From: Clostridia bacterium
GTDB lineage: Bacteria > Bacillota > Clostridia > Christensenellales > Aristaeellaceae
Reading direction: 5' to 3'
DNA: 59,507 nt
Assembly (NCBI GenBank): GCA_017476605.1
Contig: JAFUZM010000058.1
Location: forward strand, 1 to 59,507
The notes under the pieces are model-generated. The model was not told where the DNA came from and searched no databases. It saw nothing but the letters and a program-made list of their open reading frames with translations. The translations under genes were made by a program, and so were the position numbers. Every line of letters starts with the position of its first letter. Positions within the stretch are counted from its first letter, which is position 1. Positions 18,001 to 26,892 of the stretch are shown piece by piece.

Positions 18001-19815
18001 TCACTGCAGCACTGAGGTATAATCCTCTTTAAAATTCCCATTGAGATACAGACGCCAATGCTTTTCACCGCTGGTTTCACTTCTCAGTGAAGCTGTGATG
18101 ATCGTTGTATTCTCCGTCCTCTCTGCAGAATACATATCGTACTCGTTGCCATCATCCTCAACAAGCGTAATGCGAATCTTTGTCCCGACGGGAAGCGCGG
18201 AGGCATCTATTTGTACCTCGGATTTAAACCGGCGCTTTTCATAATGACCAACGCTGAGATCCACGGGCGTTTCCGGGAACTGCGAGGAGAACTTTTTGAG
18301 AGACTGGGTAAGCACGATACCATCCATCCGGTTGCTGTCCACCTCAAGGAGGTCAATGTTTCCAACCGTCAGTCCGACTTCCTCGATTCTTTGCTTTGCT
18401 TCCTCTTCTCTAAGTCCCTCCACCTCCGGCACAATGACACGGCCGCCGGAAACAAACAGGGTAATTTCATCCTCAAGGCTTGCCTGCGAGCCTGCCTCCG
18501 GAATCTGCGTCACCACCGTTCCTTTCATCAGCTCACTCACGATGTATTCCGTTCTTACGGACCCGAATCCCTGTGCCAGGGCAATATCCATCGCCTCATT
18601 GAGCGAGTAATTGACAAGGCGTGGGATGATGGCCTTTCCAAGAGACACCCGGATGGTCACCGTCTCTCCTCTTTTAATCTCCTCATGGGGAGCAGGCTCC
18701 TGCGTAAACACGGAATCCTCCGCCGCATCGGAATACTCGGAAATGGTTTTTGGAATCAGACCGACGCTCTCAATCATCTGCTCCGCTTCCTGCTGCTCAA
18801 AGCCGATGACATCCGGAACGCTTGCCAGAACAAAGATGGACTGATAGAGGTAATAGCCTGTATAGCCGATCAGCAGGAACAGGACGAAGATGATCGCAAG
18901 CAGGATCGGTGAGATCCTTCTCTTCTCTTTTTCCTTTCCGGTGCTTGGCGCCGCTGCTTTTTTCTGTTTTAAGAACCGCCCATCCGGATGGCGCAGAGCA
19001 CGACGCAGATCGCGCGTCATTTCCTCTGCGCTCTGATACCGTTCCTGCAGATTTTTCTTCAGCGCCCGCGACACGATTTCGGAAAGAGCCGGGCTTACAT
19101 CTGCCCGATACTCGGAAATCGGCGTCGGTTCCTGCATCAGGTGTTTCATCGCGATTGAGACCGCCGATTCCCCTTCAAAGGGCACCTTTCCGCAGAGCAT
19201 TTCATAGAGAATGACGCCAACAGAATACAGATCACTTGCCGCCGATGCACGAAGACCCTTGGCCTGTTCCGGCGAAAAATAGTGAACGGATCCAATCACA
19301 GAATCATCCGATGTCAGTGTATCCGTATCCGCGACCCCGGCGATTCCAAAATCCGTCACTTTCAGCTGGCCATTCCGGGTCACCATCATGTTCTGTGGTT
19401 TAATGTCACGATGGATGATTCCCCGCTGATGGGCCTGACCCAGGGCAGCCAGAATCTGAAGCGCATAATGTATCGCCTCTTCCTGGCGCAGTTTTCCCTT
19501 TTCAGTGATGATTTCCTTGAGTGTCTGTCCGTCGACATATTCCATGGCGATGTATGAGATACCCCCGGCGGTTCCCGAGGCAATCATATTGACGATATTC
19601 GGATGCTTTAATCTGCGCCAGACATCCGCCTCGCGTTCAAATCGCTCCAGATACTCGGAATCTCCCTCATACTCCTCCCGAAGGACCTTCACTGCAACCG
19701 TCTGATGGGTTTTAAGATCAAATGCGCGATAGACAATGGACATGCCGCCGCGTCCAATCACCTCTTCTATCCGGAAACGGCGACTGACAATTTTCCCTAT
19801 CAGTCTTGTTTCCAC
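18001..19815 (-). CDS. prkC: PASTA-domain Ser/Thr protein kinase (PrkC/IreK type)
   Basis: Membrane kinase that senses muropeptides or lipid II and controls growth, wall stress and resistance to cell-wall drugs. From GTG 19815 (GGGGAGG five bases upstream) it is 604 residues. An ATG 21 bases earlier is less well placed. The kinase domain (about 10-265) has GRGGMSIVY, IIHRDIKPQNMM and TDFGIAG. A membrane helix lies at about 302-325. PASTA repeats follow outside, about three, each starting like VPDVIGFEQQEAEQMIE. A further beta-rich extracellular tail ends the protein. It overlaps prpC by 16 bases. IreB, a substrate of the enterococcal homologue, is encoded at 41.7 kb in this window. Confidence 0.97.
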   Translation of the reverse strand: METRLIGKIVSRRFRIEEVIGRGGMSIVYRAFDLKTHQTVAVKVLREEYEGDSEYLERFEREADVWRRLKHPNIVNMIASGTAGGISYIAMEYVDGQTLKEIITEKGKLRQEEAIHYALQILAALGQAHQRGIIHRDIKPQNMMVTRNGQLKVTDFGIAGVADTDTLTSDDSVIGSVHYFSPEQAKGLRASAASDLYSVGVILYEMLCGKVPFEGESAVSIAMKHLMQEPTPISEYRADVSPALSEIVSRALKKNLQERYQSAEEMTRDLRRALRHPDGRFLKQKKAAAPSTGKEKEKRRISPILLAIIFVLFLLIGYTGYYLYQSIFVLASVPDVIGFEQQEAEQMIESVGLIPKTISEYSDAAEDSVFTQEPAPHEEIKRGETVTIRVSLGKAIIPRLVNYSLNEAMDIALAQGFGSVRTEYIVSELMKGTVVTQIPEAGSQASLEDEITLFVSGGRVIVPEVEGLREEEAKQRIEEVGLTVGNIDLLEVDSNRMDGIVLTQSLKKFSSQFPETPVDLSVGHYEKRRFKSEVQIDASALPVGTKIRITLVEDDGNEYDMYSAERTENTTIITASLRSETSGEKHWRLYLNGNFKEDYTSVLQ

Positions 19816-20525
19816 ACAGATTCCTCCCCACCACACAGAATAAATGTCACGTTATCCGTTCCACCTGCAGAAAGTGCCGCTGCGAGCAGCTCATCCGCAG
19901 CAGCTGCCGGTGCCGATGACAGCAAAATACGCTGCATTTCCTCATCGGAGACCATGCCATGCAGCCCATCCGTACAGAGAAGCCAGATATCCGTCTTTTC
20001 CCAGCTTACGGCAAGAATGTCCGGATCATTGTTTCCCTCTGTTCCAAGGGCCTTTGTAATGATGTTCCGCTTCGGATGAACTCGGGCTTCCTCCGCTGTA
20101 ATCAGTCCGCCCCGAAGCAGCTCCGCAACAAGCGAATGATCTCTCGTGATCTGCTCCAGGTTTCCGTTTCTCAGCCTGTAAATGCGGCTGTCTCCAACGT
20201 GCGCCAGAAATGCATACGTTTCATGATGCCACAGAACGGACAATGTGGTTCCCATTCCGAGGCATTCCGGATGCGTATTGGCATAATCCAGGATCACCTG
20301 ATTGGCATTCCTGACGGTATTTTCAAGCACGATGAGGTCTGATTCCGTTCCCGCCTCTGCCATTTTCTTTATCTCTTCAATGGCAAATGCGCTGGCCACC
20401 TCTCCGGCCAAATGCCCGCCCATGCCGTCCGCAACAGCAAACAGTTCGCTGCTTTCATCCATCCAGGCGGAATCTTCATTGAGCTGACGCACCAATCCTT
20501 TATCGGTTCGAAGAATACCGTACAT
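19800..20525 (-). CDS. prpC: PP2C-family Ser/Thr phosphatase
   Basis: Cytoplasmic metal-dependent phosphatase that reverses the PASTA kinase. From ATG 20525 (GGAGG upstream) it is 241 residues. The metal site motifs are VRQLNEDSAW, FAVADGMGGHLAG, LCTDGLHGMVSD and GGTDNVTFIL, all intact. It lies between rlmN and prkC, the usual position, and shares 16 bases with prkC. Confidence 0.96.
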   Translation of the reverse strand: MYGILRTDKGLVRQLNEDSAWMDESSELFAVADGMGGHLAGEVASAFAIEEIKKMAEAGTESDLIVLENTVRNANQVILDYANTHPECLGMGTTLSVLWHHETYAFLAHVGDSRIYRLRNGNLEQITRDHSLVAELLRGGLITAEEARVHPKRNIITKALGTEGNNDPDILAVSWEKTDIWLLCTDGLHGMVSDEEMQRILLSSAPAAAADELLAAALSAGGTDNVTFILCGGEESVWKQD

Positions 20526-20548
20526 TTCTATCCTCCACCCAAAACGTT

Positions 20549-21604
20549 TCAGGACTCTGCCAGATTGAGATAATGACGTCTCAATTGTCCGCATGCCCCT
20601 TCGATATCATCTCCCATTTCCCGCCTGCGGGTCACGGAGATGTTGGCCTTCTGTAATTCGGCCATAAATATATGAACTTCTTTTTCGCTAACCCCCCGAA
20701 GTCCGCGTTCAGGAACGGAATTGAGGGGAATGAGGTTGACATGACACTGAAGGTTCCGAATTTTCGATGCAAGCTCTCTCGCATGCTCAGGTGAGGCGTT
20801 CACGCCATGAATCAGCGCATACTCAAAAATCACCCGGCGTCCCGTCTCCGCTACATAGTATCTGCAGGCGGAGAGAACCTCTTCCATGGAATACCGCTTT
20901 GCAACAGGCATAATCGTCTTCCGTATGGCATCATTGGGTGCATGCAGTGAAAGCGACAGCGTCACCGGAAGCCCTTCCTTTGAAAATCGTTTCATCTCAG
21001 GCACAAGCCCGCAGGTCGACAGTGAGATGCTGCGCATCCCGATACACAGGCCATCCGGCTCTTTCAGCAGTCTCAGAAACTTCAGAACGTTCTCATAATT
21101 ATCAAACGGTTCTCCGCTTCCCATGAGAACAAGGTTGCCCACACTGCTCTCCGGTTCGTCCATCTGCAGGCGGCGGTTGGCGGCCAGAATCTGCCCCAGC
21201 ATTTCCCCTGCGGTCAGATTCCGGATGCATCCGTTAAGTGTGGACGCACAAAACAGGCAACCCATTTTACACCCCACCTGCGTAGAGAGGCAGAGCGTAT
21301 ATCCGTAATGATATTTCATCAGGACGCCCTCGATCAGATGGTGATCCGGGAGCTGATAGAGAAACTTCCGTGTTCCGTCAATTTTCGATACCTTTTCCTC
21401 GATGATCTCAACCGGATTGCAAATGTACTGCTCCGCCAGCGTTTCACGCAGTGGAAGCGGCAGATTCATCATCTCCGCCGGCAGCTTTCCCTTATGCAGC
21501 CAGACAAAAAGCTGCTTTGCACGAAAGGCAGGCTGACCCAGTCCTTTCAGTTCCTCAGCCAGCTCATCCTTTCCCAGCGAAAGCAATTCTTTCTTTTCGC
21601 TCAT
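20549..21604 (-). CDS. rlmN: 23S rRNA/tRNA (adenine-C2)-methyltransferase RlmN
   Basis: Radical-SAM enzyme that makes m2A2503 in 23S rRNA and m2A37 in tRNA. The 351-residue protein has the cluster motif CKMGCLFCAS (CxxxCxxC), the upstream CLSTQVG, then GSGEPFDNYENV and SLSLHAPNDAIR, and LIPLNSVPE near the C-terminus. The catalytic cysteine of the C-terminal region is seen in the DDIEGACGQLR stretch. It is preceded by GAGGAAG and followed 23 bases later by prpC. Confidence 0.97.
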   Translation of the reverse strand: MSEKKELLSLGKDELAEELKGLGQPAFRAKQLFVWLHKGKLPAEMMNLPLPLRETLAEQYICNPVEIIEEKVSKIDGTRKFLYQLPDHHLIEGVLMKYHYGYTLCLSTQVGCKMGCLFCASTLNGCIRNLTAGEMLGQILAANRRLQMDEPESSVGNLVLMGSGEPFDNYENVLKFLRLLKEPDGLCIGMRSISLSTCGLVPEMKRFSKEGLPVTLSLSLHAPNDAIRKTIMPVAKRYSMEEVLSACRYYVAETGRRVIFEYALIHGVNASPEHARELASKIRNLQCHVNLIPLNSVPERGLRGVSEKEVHIFMAELQKANISVTRRREMGDDIEGACGQLRRHYLNLAES

Positions 21605-21617
21605 GCCTTCCTCTTTT

Positions 21618-23402
21618 TCATTTTACAGATACAAAATCCATCTTTTTCATTTTGCAGATATAGAAGCCATCCATATCATCCCGATGTGCAAAAAGCTGAA
21701 GCCCATACGGTGTCTCATGCTCCTTAAGGTCATCCGGAAGAAGTGATGTAATGGACTCGACATAAAAATCCGGATGCGTACTAAGGAACGAACGAATCTG
21801 CTGTTCATTTTCATCCTTAAAGATGGAGCAGGTCGAATAGACAAGTGTTCCGCCCTTTTTGACCATATCCGAAACCGCATTCAGGATGGCCTGCTGCGTT
21901 TTGCAAAGAGACTGTACCGCCTCCCTGGAAATCCGATATTTAAGATCCGGCTTGTTTCCGATGACTCCGCTGCCGGAGCACGGCGCATCAATGATGGCCG
22001 CATCCAGTGTCTCCTGCATTGTCGGTCTCTCTATGGCTGCATCCCGCATGGCAGGCCGGATATTCTCAATATGCAGACGTTCTGCCGTTCCCTTGATCAG
22101 CCGGACGCGGTGTGCATGGGTATCCCAGGCATAGACCCTGCCGGTATCCTGCATCATCTCGCTGATGACGGCAGTTTTTCCGCCCGGCGCAGCACAGGCA
22201 TCCAGAATCGTCTGGCCCGGCTTTGCCTCCACTGCCCTGGCAGCAAGAACAGAGCTTTCGCCCTGAATGGCAAAGAGACCGTTTGCATAGGCACGCAGTT
22301 TGGTCATATCTCCTGCATTATAGACGCGCAGGGTCCCATCAACCTTCCCGGATTCATACTCAAATTCATCATCATTAAGAAGACGGCGAAGCCTTGCCTC
22401 ATCGCATCTCAAAAGATTCGGGCGGATGGATTCATAGTTCTTCTGCGGACGGAATTTGAGAATTTCAAGCGCTTCATGCTCTCCAAACTCATCAATCAGC
22501 ATCTCTGCAAACTCGACCGGCGCACTGAACATGATCGAAAGATAGCGTGCAGGATTCTCCTCCGGCTTCGGCCAGACCAGTTCGTCCTTTTTACGGATCA
22601 GATTCCGCAGGATACCATTGACAAAGCCAGCGAGGTATCCCATTTTCATCTTGCGGGTCAGCTGCACAGATTCGTTCACTGCAGCCATATCCGGAACGCG
22701 GTCCATATAGAGAATCTGATAGGCACCCATACGGAGAATCTCCCTAATGACGGGCTCAATCTCACCATCGTGCTCAATGATCTGATCCAGCTGATAATCA
22801 AGGGTAATTCTGCGCTCAATTGTCCCATAGACCATCCTTGTAATGAAGGCGGTATCCCGTGCATCCAGTCTGGACTGCTTCAAGCGCTTTTCCAGTGCAA
22901 GCTGCGCATATGCCTCCCGAACAGAAACGTCAAGGAGTGTTTCAAGTGCAATCTGTCTGGGGTCAAGATTCGCGGCCGTTCTGGGTCGTTTCTCTCCTCC
23001 GGCATGCTCCCTTTGCTTCCTGTCGAATTTCGGTTTCCCTGCATCTCCCTTGAAGCCGGTTTTCCCCTTAAACGTATCACTGTCGCCACGGGAAAACTTT
23101 CCATCGCGCTCATAGTTATTCCGGGCATCTTCCCGACCATCATGAGAGTAATTGCGCCGATCATCCCTCTGTCCATCATGGAAGTTACTGCGTCGATCAT
23201 CCCTCTGTCCATCATGGAAGTTACTGCGTCGATCATCCCTCTGTCCATCATGGAAGCTGCTGCGTTGATCATCCCGCTTCCCATCACGGAAGCTGCTGCG
23301 TCGATCATCTCTTCGCTCCCCGTACGAACGATTGTTCCGATCATTCCTCTGTTTAGATCCATCACTATTGCCGGATCTTCCAAATTCCTTCTTTTCCGTC
23401 AT
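21618..23402 (-). CDS. rsmB: 16S rRNA (cytosine(967)-C5)-methyltransferase with repeat-rich N-terminal extension
   Basis: The core (about residue 140 onward) is a normal RsmB: a NusB-like domain (DPRQIALETLLDVS, MVYGTIERRITLDYQL, VNGILRNLIR) and a SAM domain with LDACAAPGGKTAVI, IIDAPCSGSGVIG (Cys) and VYSTCSIFKDENE (catalytic Cys). Ahead of it lies an unusual extension of about 135 residues, very rich in R, D, S, G, H and N, built from a 12-residue repeat like RRSNFHDGQRDD. Such arginine-rich low-complexity tails often bind RNA; that is inference. ATG 23402 was chosen (GGAG nine bases upstream, five bases after the fmt stop); a TTG 15 bases upstream is possible. Confidence 0.95.
   Translation of the reverse strand: MTEKKEFGRSGNSDGSKQRNDRNNRSYGERRDDRRSSFRDGKRDDQRSSFHDGQRDDRRSNFHDGQRDDRRSNFHDGQRDDRRNYSHDGREDARNNYERDGKFSRGDSDTFKGKTGFKGDAGKPKFDRKQREHAGGEKRPRTAANLDPRQIALETLLDVSVREAYAQLALEKRLKQSRLDARDTAFITRMVYGTIERRITLDYQLDQIIEHDGEIEPVIREILRMGAYQILYMDRVPDMAAVNESVQLTRKMKMGYLAGFVNGILRNLIRKKDELVWPKPEENPARYLSIMFSAPVEFAEMLIDEFGEHEALEILKFRPQKNYESIRPNLLRCDEARLRRLLNDDEFEYESGKVDGTLRVYNAGDMTKLRAYANGLFAIQGESSVLAARAVEAKPGQTILDACAAPGGKTAVISEMMQDTGRVYAWDTHAHRVRLIKGTAERLHIENIRPAMRDAAIERPTMQETLDAAIIDAPCSGSGVIGNKPDLKYRISREAVQSLCKTQQAILNAVSDMVKKGGTLVYSTCSIFKDENEQQIRSFLSTHPDFYVESITSLLPDDLKEHETPYGLQLFAHRDDMDGFYICKMKKMDFVSVK
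23118..23325. repeat. 36-bp tandem repeat inside the 5' part of rsmB
   Basis: On the plus strand GCG(T/C)CGATCATCCCTCT recurs at 23154, 23190, 23226, 23262 and 23298, exactly 36 bases apart. The first two units are almost identical, and later units and the flanks diverge. Each unit encodes 12 residues, so copy-number change stays in frame. Confidence 0.9.
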
Positions 23403-23406
23403 TCCA

Positions 23407-24336
23407 TTATTCTCCAAAAATCGTTCCGACTGTAATCGAATGTCCCCTCAGGTAATCCCGGGCATTCATCATCCTTGATCCCGGCATCTGGATCTCAACG
23501 AGCTCGACTGCGCCCTGTCCGCATCCGACGATCAGGCCTTTCATCGGGTCTGCTACAAGAATCTCGCCAGGCCTGCCTTCCATCTGCACAGCAGCAACCT
23601 TTCCGACCTTCATGGTTTCCCCACCCAGGCTTGTAAAGGTTCCCGGCCACGGCGACAATCCGCGGACGCGACGATCAATGGCATCACTGCTCATTGTGAA
23701 ATCGATTCTTCCCTGCTCGCGGGAGAGCTTGGGCTCTGTACTTGCCAGTTCACTGTCCTGCCTGATCCGCGTAAGAGTGCCAGCCTTAAGCGCCGCAAGG
23801 GTCTCAAGAAGCAACTGTGCTCCAAGCTCAGCCAGACGATCCGTCAGCGTCCCTGCCGTATCCGTCTTTTCAATCGGGATCTCCTTTTTGAGAAGAATAT
23901 CACCGGTATCCATGCCGATGTCCGTCATCATGGTCGTGACACCCGTTACCGTGTCACCCATGAGAATGCTCCAGTTGATCGGTGCACTTCCTCTGTGCTT
24001 TGGAAGCAGGGATGCATGGACATTGATTGTCCCCAGCCTTGGCACCGCCAGGTTTTCAGCAGAAAGGAGCTGCCCAAAGGCGGCCGTCACACAAAGATCC
24101 GGCGCAAATTCCTTAAGCTTTTCCACGCCCTCCGGTGCTTTGATCTTCTCCGGCTGATAAACAGGAATACCTGCTGCAACCGCTGTCTCCTTGACCGGGC
24201 ATGCCATAAGCTTATGGCCTCTGCCCTTTGGACGATCCGGCTGGCAGATCACTCCGACAACATTCTCTCCGCTGTCGATCAGGGCTTTCAGCGACGGAAT
24301 GGCAAAGTCCGGGGTTCCCATGAACACAATTCTCAT
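23407..24336 (-). CDS. fmt: Methionyl-tRNA formyltransferase
   Basis: Formylates initiator Met-tRNA. The 309-residue protein has FMGTPDFAIPSLKALI at the N-terminus, NVHASLLPKHRGSAPINW with the active-site Asn and His, and TMMTDIGMDTGDILL. The C-terminal OB domain follows (about 205 onward). It starts 22 bases after def, its functional partner, and is followed closely by rsmB. Confidence 0.97.
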   Translation of the reverse strand: MRIVFMGTPDFAIPSLKALIDSGENVVGVICQPDRPKGRGHKLMACPVKETAVAAGIPVYQPEKIKAPEGVEKLKEFAPDLCVTAAFGQLLSAENLAVPRLGTINVHASLLPKHRGSAPINWSILMGDTVTGVTTMMTDIGMDTGDILLKKEIPIEKTDTAGTLTDRLAELGAQLLLETLAALKAGTLTRIRQDSELASTEPKLSREQGRIDFTMSSDAIDRRVRGLSPWPGTFTSLGGETMKVGKVAAVQMEGRPGEILVADPMKGLIVGCGQGAVELVEIQMPGSRMMNARDYLRGHSITVGTIFGE

Positions 24337-24357
24337 TTACATCACGCTCCACAAGCT

Positions 24358-24852
24358 TTACTCTTCTGCGTCTTCCTCGTCGTCCTCACCGTCAATGTCA
24401 TCATCAAAGATTTCCTGGTTCATAATATCCACATACAGCCGACCCTTGAGGTGATCCGTCTCGTGCATGACACAGCGTGCAAGGAGCTCCTCGCACTCCA
24501 TCTCCTGCCATTCGCCGTACCGGTCCTGGAAGCGAACCCGTACTTTCATCGGGCGGGTAACCTCGCCTCTGCGTCCGGGAACCGAGAGACATCCCTCAGG
24601 TCCTGTCTGTTCCCCTTCCGTTGACAGGATTTCAGGGTTGATCATTTCAATCAGTCCTGTTCCGCAGTCCATGACAACTACCTGCCGCAGTACGGCAACC
24701 TGAGGAGCAGCCAGTCCTACCCCGTTTGCCTCCTTCATTGTTTCTGCCATGTCATCCAGCAGTTTATGAAGTTTTGCGTCAAATTTTTCAACCTTACGGC
24801 TTTGTTTTCTCAAAAGAGGATCTTCGATATATATAATATTGCGCAGTGCCAT
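24358..24852 (-). CDS. def: Peptide deformylase
   Basis: Removes the N-formyl group from new proteins. From ATG 24852 (AAAGGAAG upstream) it is 164 residues, normal for the family. The metal site motifs are GVGLAAPQV, EGCLSVPG and MHETDHLKGRL. The last is the HExxH equivalent and reads HETDH, as expected. The tail is very acidic. The frame is open for 17 more codons upstream, but those overlap the predicted promoter. In relatives priA often precedes def; here a divergent region and a plus-strand gene do. Confidence 0.96.
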   Translation of the reverse strand: MALRNIIYIEDPLLRKQSRKVEKFDAKLHKLLDDMAETMKEANGVGLAAPQVAVLRQVVVMDCGTGLIEMINPEILSTEGEQTGPEGCLSVPGRRGEVTRPMKVRVRFQDRYGEWQEMECEELLARCVMHETDHLKGRLYVDIMNQEIFDDDIDGEDDEEDAEE

Positions 24853-24910
24853 TAGAATTCTTCCTTTCAGCGACAAAATGAATGAATAGGCATAAAAACC
24901 CATTATTGTT

Positions 24911-24938
24911 ATTATACCTTTTGTCGTTCCCTTTTAAA
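24911..24938 (-). promoter_or_regulatory. Predicted promoter for the def operon
   Basis: A consensus TATAAT lies at 24911-24916 on the minus strand, with a weak TTTAAA 16 bases further up. Transcription would start near 24904, about 50 bases before the chosen def start. Confidence 0.45.
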
Positions 24939-24949
24939 AGCCCTATTCC

Positions 24950-24985
24950 GAGAAAAAAATAAAAAGATCACGGTCTCACCGTGAT
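24950..24985 (-). terminator. Hairpin with T-tract upstream of the def promoter
   Basis: A perfect 8-bp stem (ATCACGGT/ACCGTGAT, loop of 3, 24967-24985). On the minus strand it is followed by TCTTTTTATTTTTTT. No minus-strand gene lies upstream, so it would stop antisense transcription or a short unannotated RNA before the def promoter. Confidence 0.6.
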
Positions 24986-25051
24986 TTTACCTCCATTTCG
25001 ACCCCCTGATCCCATCTTCTACTTGTCCCACTCGGGTTTCTCATGATAGAA

Positions 25052-25080
25052 TTGGAATCCGAAATCAGATCAGGTATGCT
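25052..25080 (+). promoter_or_regulatory. Predicted promoter for the plus-strand membrane gene
   Basis: TTGGAA (25052-25057), 17-base spacer, TATGCT (25075-25080). The start leaves an approximately 88-base leader containing the GCGGCTG/CAGCCGC palindrome at 25104-25120. Confidence 0.45.
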
Positions 25081-25174
25081 CTGTTTTCGGTCACCACTTT
25101 AAAGCGGCTGAGCCAGCCGCCATTTCTGAAACGGATTCGGGGCTACACTGATCAGTCCCGTTATTGAGGTCGTT

Positions 25175-26830
25175 ATGCGTCAAAATACCGCGCTTTCGCG
25201 CTTTCTCTCTGCCTTTCTTCTGACACTCGGTGTCCTTTTTGTCGTCCTGCTTCTTTCCATCTCAAGCATCAGCACGTGCATTGTTTCGGGGGATTATCTG
25301 GAGCGAACCTTTTTTCTCTCCTCGTCTTTTCTTCCGAAACTGCTTATCACCGTCATTGCTCTTGCGCTTTGCTATTTTTCTCCTGCATTTGCAAAAAAGC
25401 ATGCACGTATCCTGAATCGTGAGGATCTGCATGCCCGCCTTCAGCGGATCCTTCTCTTTGCACTCTTTGCCGTTTCCTTTCTGTGGGCACTGCTGACCCA
25501 GCCAACGGTCAACTCCGATCAGATGTATATCCAGTCTGTCGCCGAAGAGATGAATTACAACGACTTCTCCGCCTTGATGCCCGGAGGATATCTCTCAAGA
25601 CATCGCAATCAGATTGGAGCAGCACTGATAAGCGCTCTCCTCCAGAAATTCATCGGGCGGGACAATTACCTCTTTTACCAGCTGATCAACGCCATACTGG
25701 CTGCCCTCAGCCTCAATGAATGCAGAAAGCATGGAAAATACATGGGAATGTCCATGAGCCAGCAGACGACCATTCTCCTCTGTGGCTTTGTGTTCTTCCC
25801 CTTCCTTCTCTACTCCACCTTCATTTACACAACCATTCCCAGTTTCTTTTTCTCTCTTCTTTCCTTCACGCTTTTCCTGCGCGATCCGTTCCGGATCAAA
25901 AACAGTCTCCTCAGCATCTGTTCCATGGCCTTTGCTGTGTTTTTAAAACACAATGCCGTCATCTTCATGATCGCGCTGCTTCTTTACGCTCTATGGCTTG
26001 GCATCAAGGAGAAAAAGCTTCTTTCTCTCCTCTTCCCCCTGGGACTCTGCATCGGCATCTTCCTGGTCCTGAAGGTTCCCGAAATGTATCTTGAACAAAA
26101 ATCCCATATTCATATGGTCGAGGGCGTGAACCGCTACTCCTATATTGCCATGGGCCTGCAGGATGGAGATCGTGCCCCCGGCTGGTACAATTCTTACATC
26201 AATGGCCTCTACGAGGAAAGCGGTTATGATTCCAGCATCCAGAAAGCCGCTGCGCTTGAAAACATCCGGCAGCGACTAACCTATTTCCGTGCAAATCCCT
26301 CCGATGGCATTCGGTTTTTCCTGCAAAAAACCGCATCTCAGTGGAATAATCCAACCTTCCAGTCCATCTGGATCAATGCAGTCCGCGGCTCCAACATACG
26401 AACAGCCTCCTGGATCACACGGCTTTCGCGTCCCACCGGCGTCGATCTTCTTACCCGGCTGCTCGGCCCTGTAGAGTTTCTGATTCTCCTCTTTGCTCTA
26501 CTCTCTTTTCTCACCTCAAAAAAGAATGAAGCCTATTATCTTCCGCTTTTAACCTTTATCGGCGGATTTGTGTTCCACTTTTTCTGGGAGGCAAAATGCC
26601 AGTATACCCTTCCGTATTTTGTCCTTCTGATTCCTTATTCGGTTCTGGGAATGGAGTCTGTCTCTGCGGTTCGATTCAAACAGAATATAAGAAAGATGTT
26701 AACAATCGGCCTTCCGGTTCTCCTTTTGTTTTTCCTTCTCACCCTGTATCTTTCCTCTTCCGGTTTCCTCTCTGTGAGCAATGCAGACTATGCCATCTAC
26801 CTTGAGATGATCCGTTTTGGCGGTAAATAA
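25175..26830 (+). CDS. Polytopic membrane protein, glycosyltransferase family 39/GT-C like
   Basis: The only intact plus-strand gene. Its 551 residues contain about 11-13 hydrophobic segments, beginning with one at 8-33. The first long extracytoplasmic loop has NSDQMYIQSVAEEMN (about 112-126), placed like the acidic catalytic motif of GT-C glycosyltransferases such as ArnT or PMT types, followed by a region with LSRHRNQIGAALI. A large outer loop lies at about 300-430. GT-C enzymes move sugars or lipid-linked groups onto exported targets, and that role is inferred here. GAGG lies seven bases before the ATG. It has its own promoter and terminator and no neighbours in its direction, so it looks like an insertion in the minus-strand housekeeping run. 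Confidence 0.75.
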   Translation: MRQNTALSRFLSAFLLTLGVLFVVLLLSISSISTCIVSGDYLERTFFLSSSFLPKLLITVIALALCYFSPAFAKKHARILNREDLHARLQRILLFALFAVSFLWALLTQPTVNSDQMYIQSVAEEMNYNDFSALMPGGYLSRHRNQIGAALISALLQKFIGRDNYLFYQLINAILAALSLNECRKHGKYMGMSMSQQTTILLCGFVFFPFLLYSTFIYTTIPSFFFSLLSFTLFLRDPFRIKNSLLSICSMAFAVFLKHNAVIFMIALLLYALWLGIKEKKLLSLLFPLGLCIGIFLVLKVPEMYLEQKSHIHMVEGVNRYSYIAMGLQDGDRAPGWYNSYINGLYEESGYDSSIQKAAALENIRQRLTYFRANPSDGIRFFLQKTASQWNNPTFQSIWINAVRGSNIRTASWITRLSRPTGVDLLTRLLGPVEFLILLFALLSFLTSKKNEAYYLPLLTFIGGFVFHFFWEAKCQYTLPYFVLLIPYSVLGMESVSAVRFKQNIRKMLTIGLPVLLLFFLLTLYLSSSGFLSVSNADYAIYLEMIRFGGK

Positions 26831-26834
26831 AACT

Positions 26835-26865
26835 CAAACCCAGACACTGTCTGGGTTTGTTTTTG
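26835..26865 (+). terminator. Bidirectional terminator between convergent genes
   Basis: An 11-bp stem (CAAACCCAGAC/GTCTGGGTTTG, loop of 3) is followed by TTTTTG on the plus strand, with a fair T-rich tail on the minus strand (GAGTTTTATTTA). It ends the plus-strand membrane gene and the minus-strand AAA-ATPase gene. Confidence 0.88.
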
Positions 26866-26892
26866 TTCGTAAATCAGATCCGCAAGGCAATA

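Larger units (their letters stand above)
24853..25174. other. Divergent intergenic region between def and the plus-strand membrane gene
   Basis: This 322-base region holds promoter signals in both directions, a GC-rich hairpin with a minus-strand T-tract (24950-24985) and a 17-base palindrome (25104-25120) in the leader of the plus-strand gene. I find no open frame of note. A minus-strand transcript ending at the hairpin would be a small RNA or an aborted antisense leader, but I see no clear promoter for one. Confidence 0.6.

Noticed and set aside
23118-23325. Separate mobile repeat or CRISPR-like element in rsmB
   Set aside because: The 36-base period is in frame with rsmB and encodes a continuous 12-residue repeat, so it is a coding tandem repeat.
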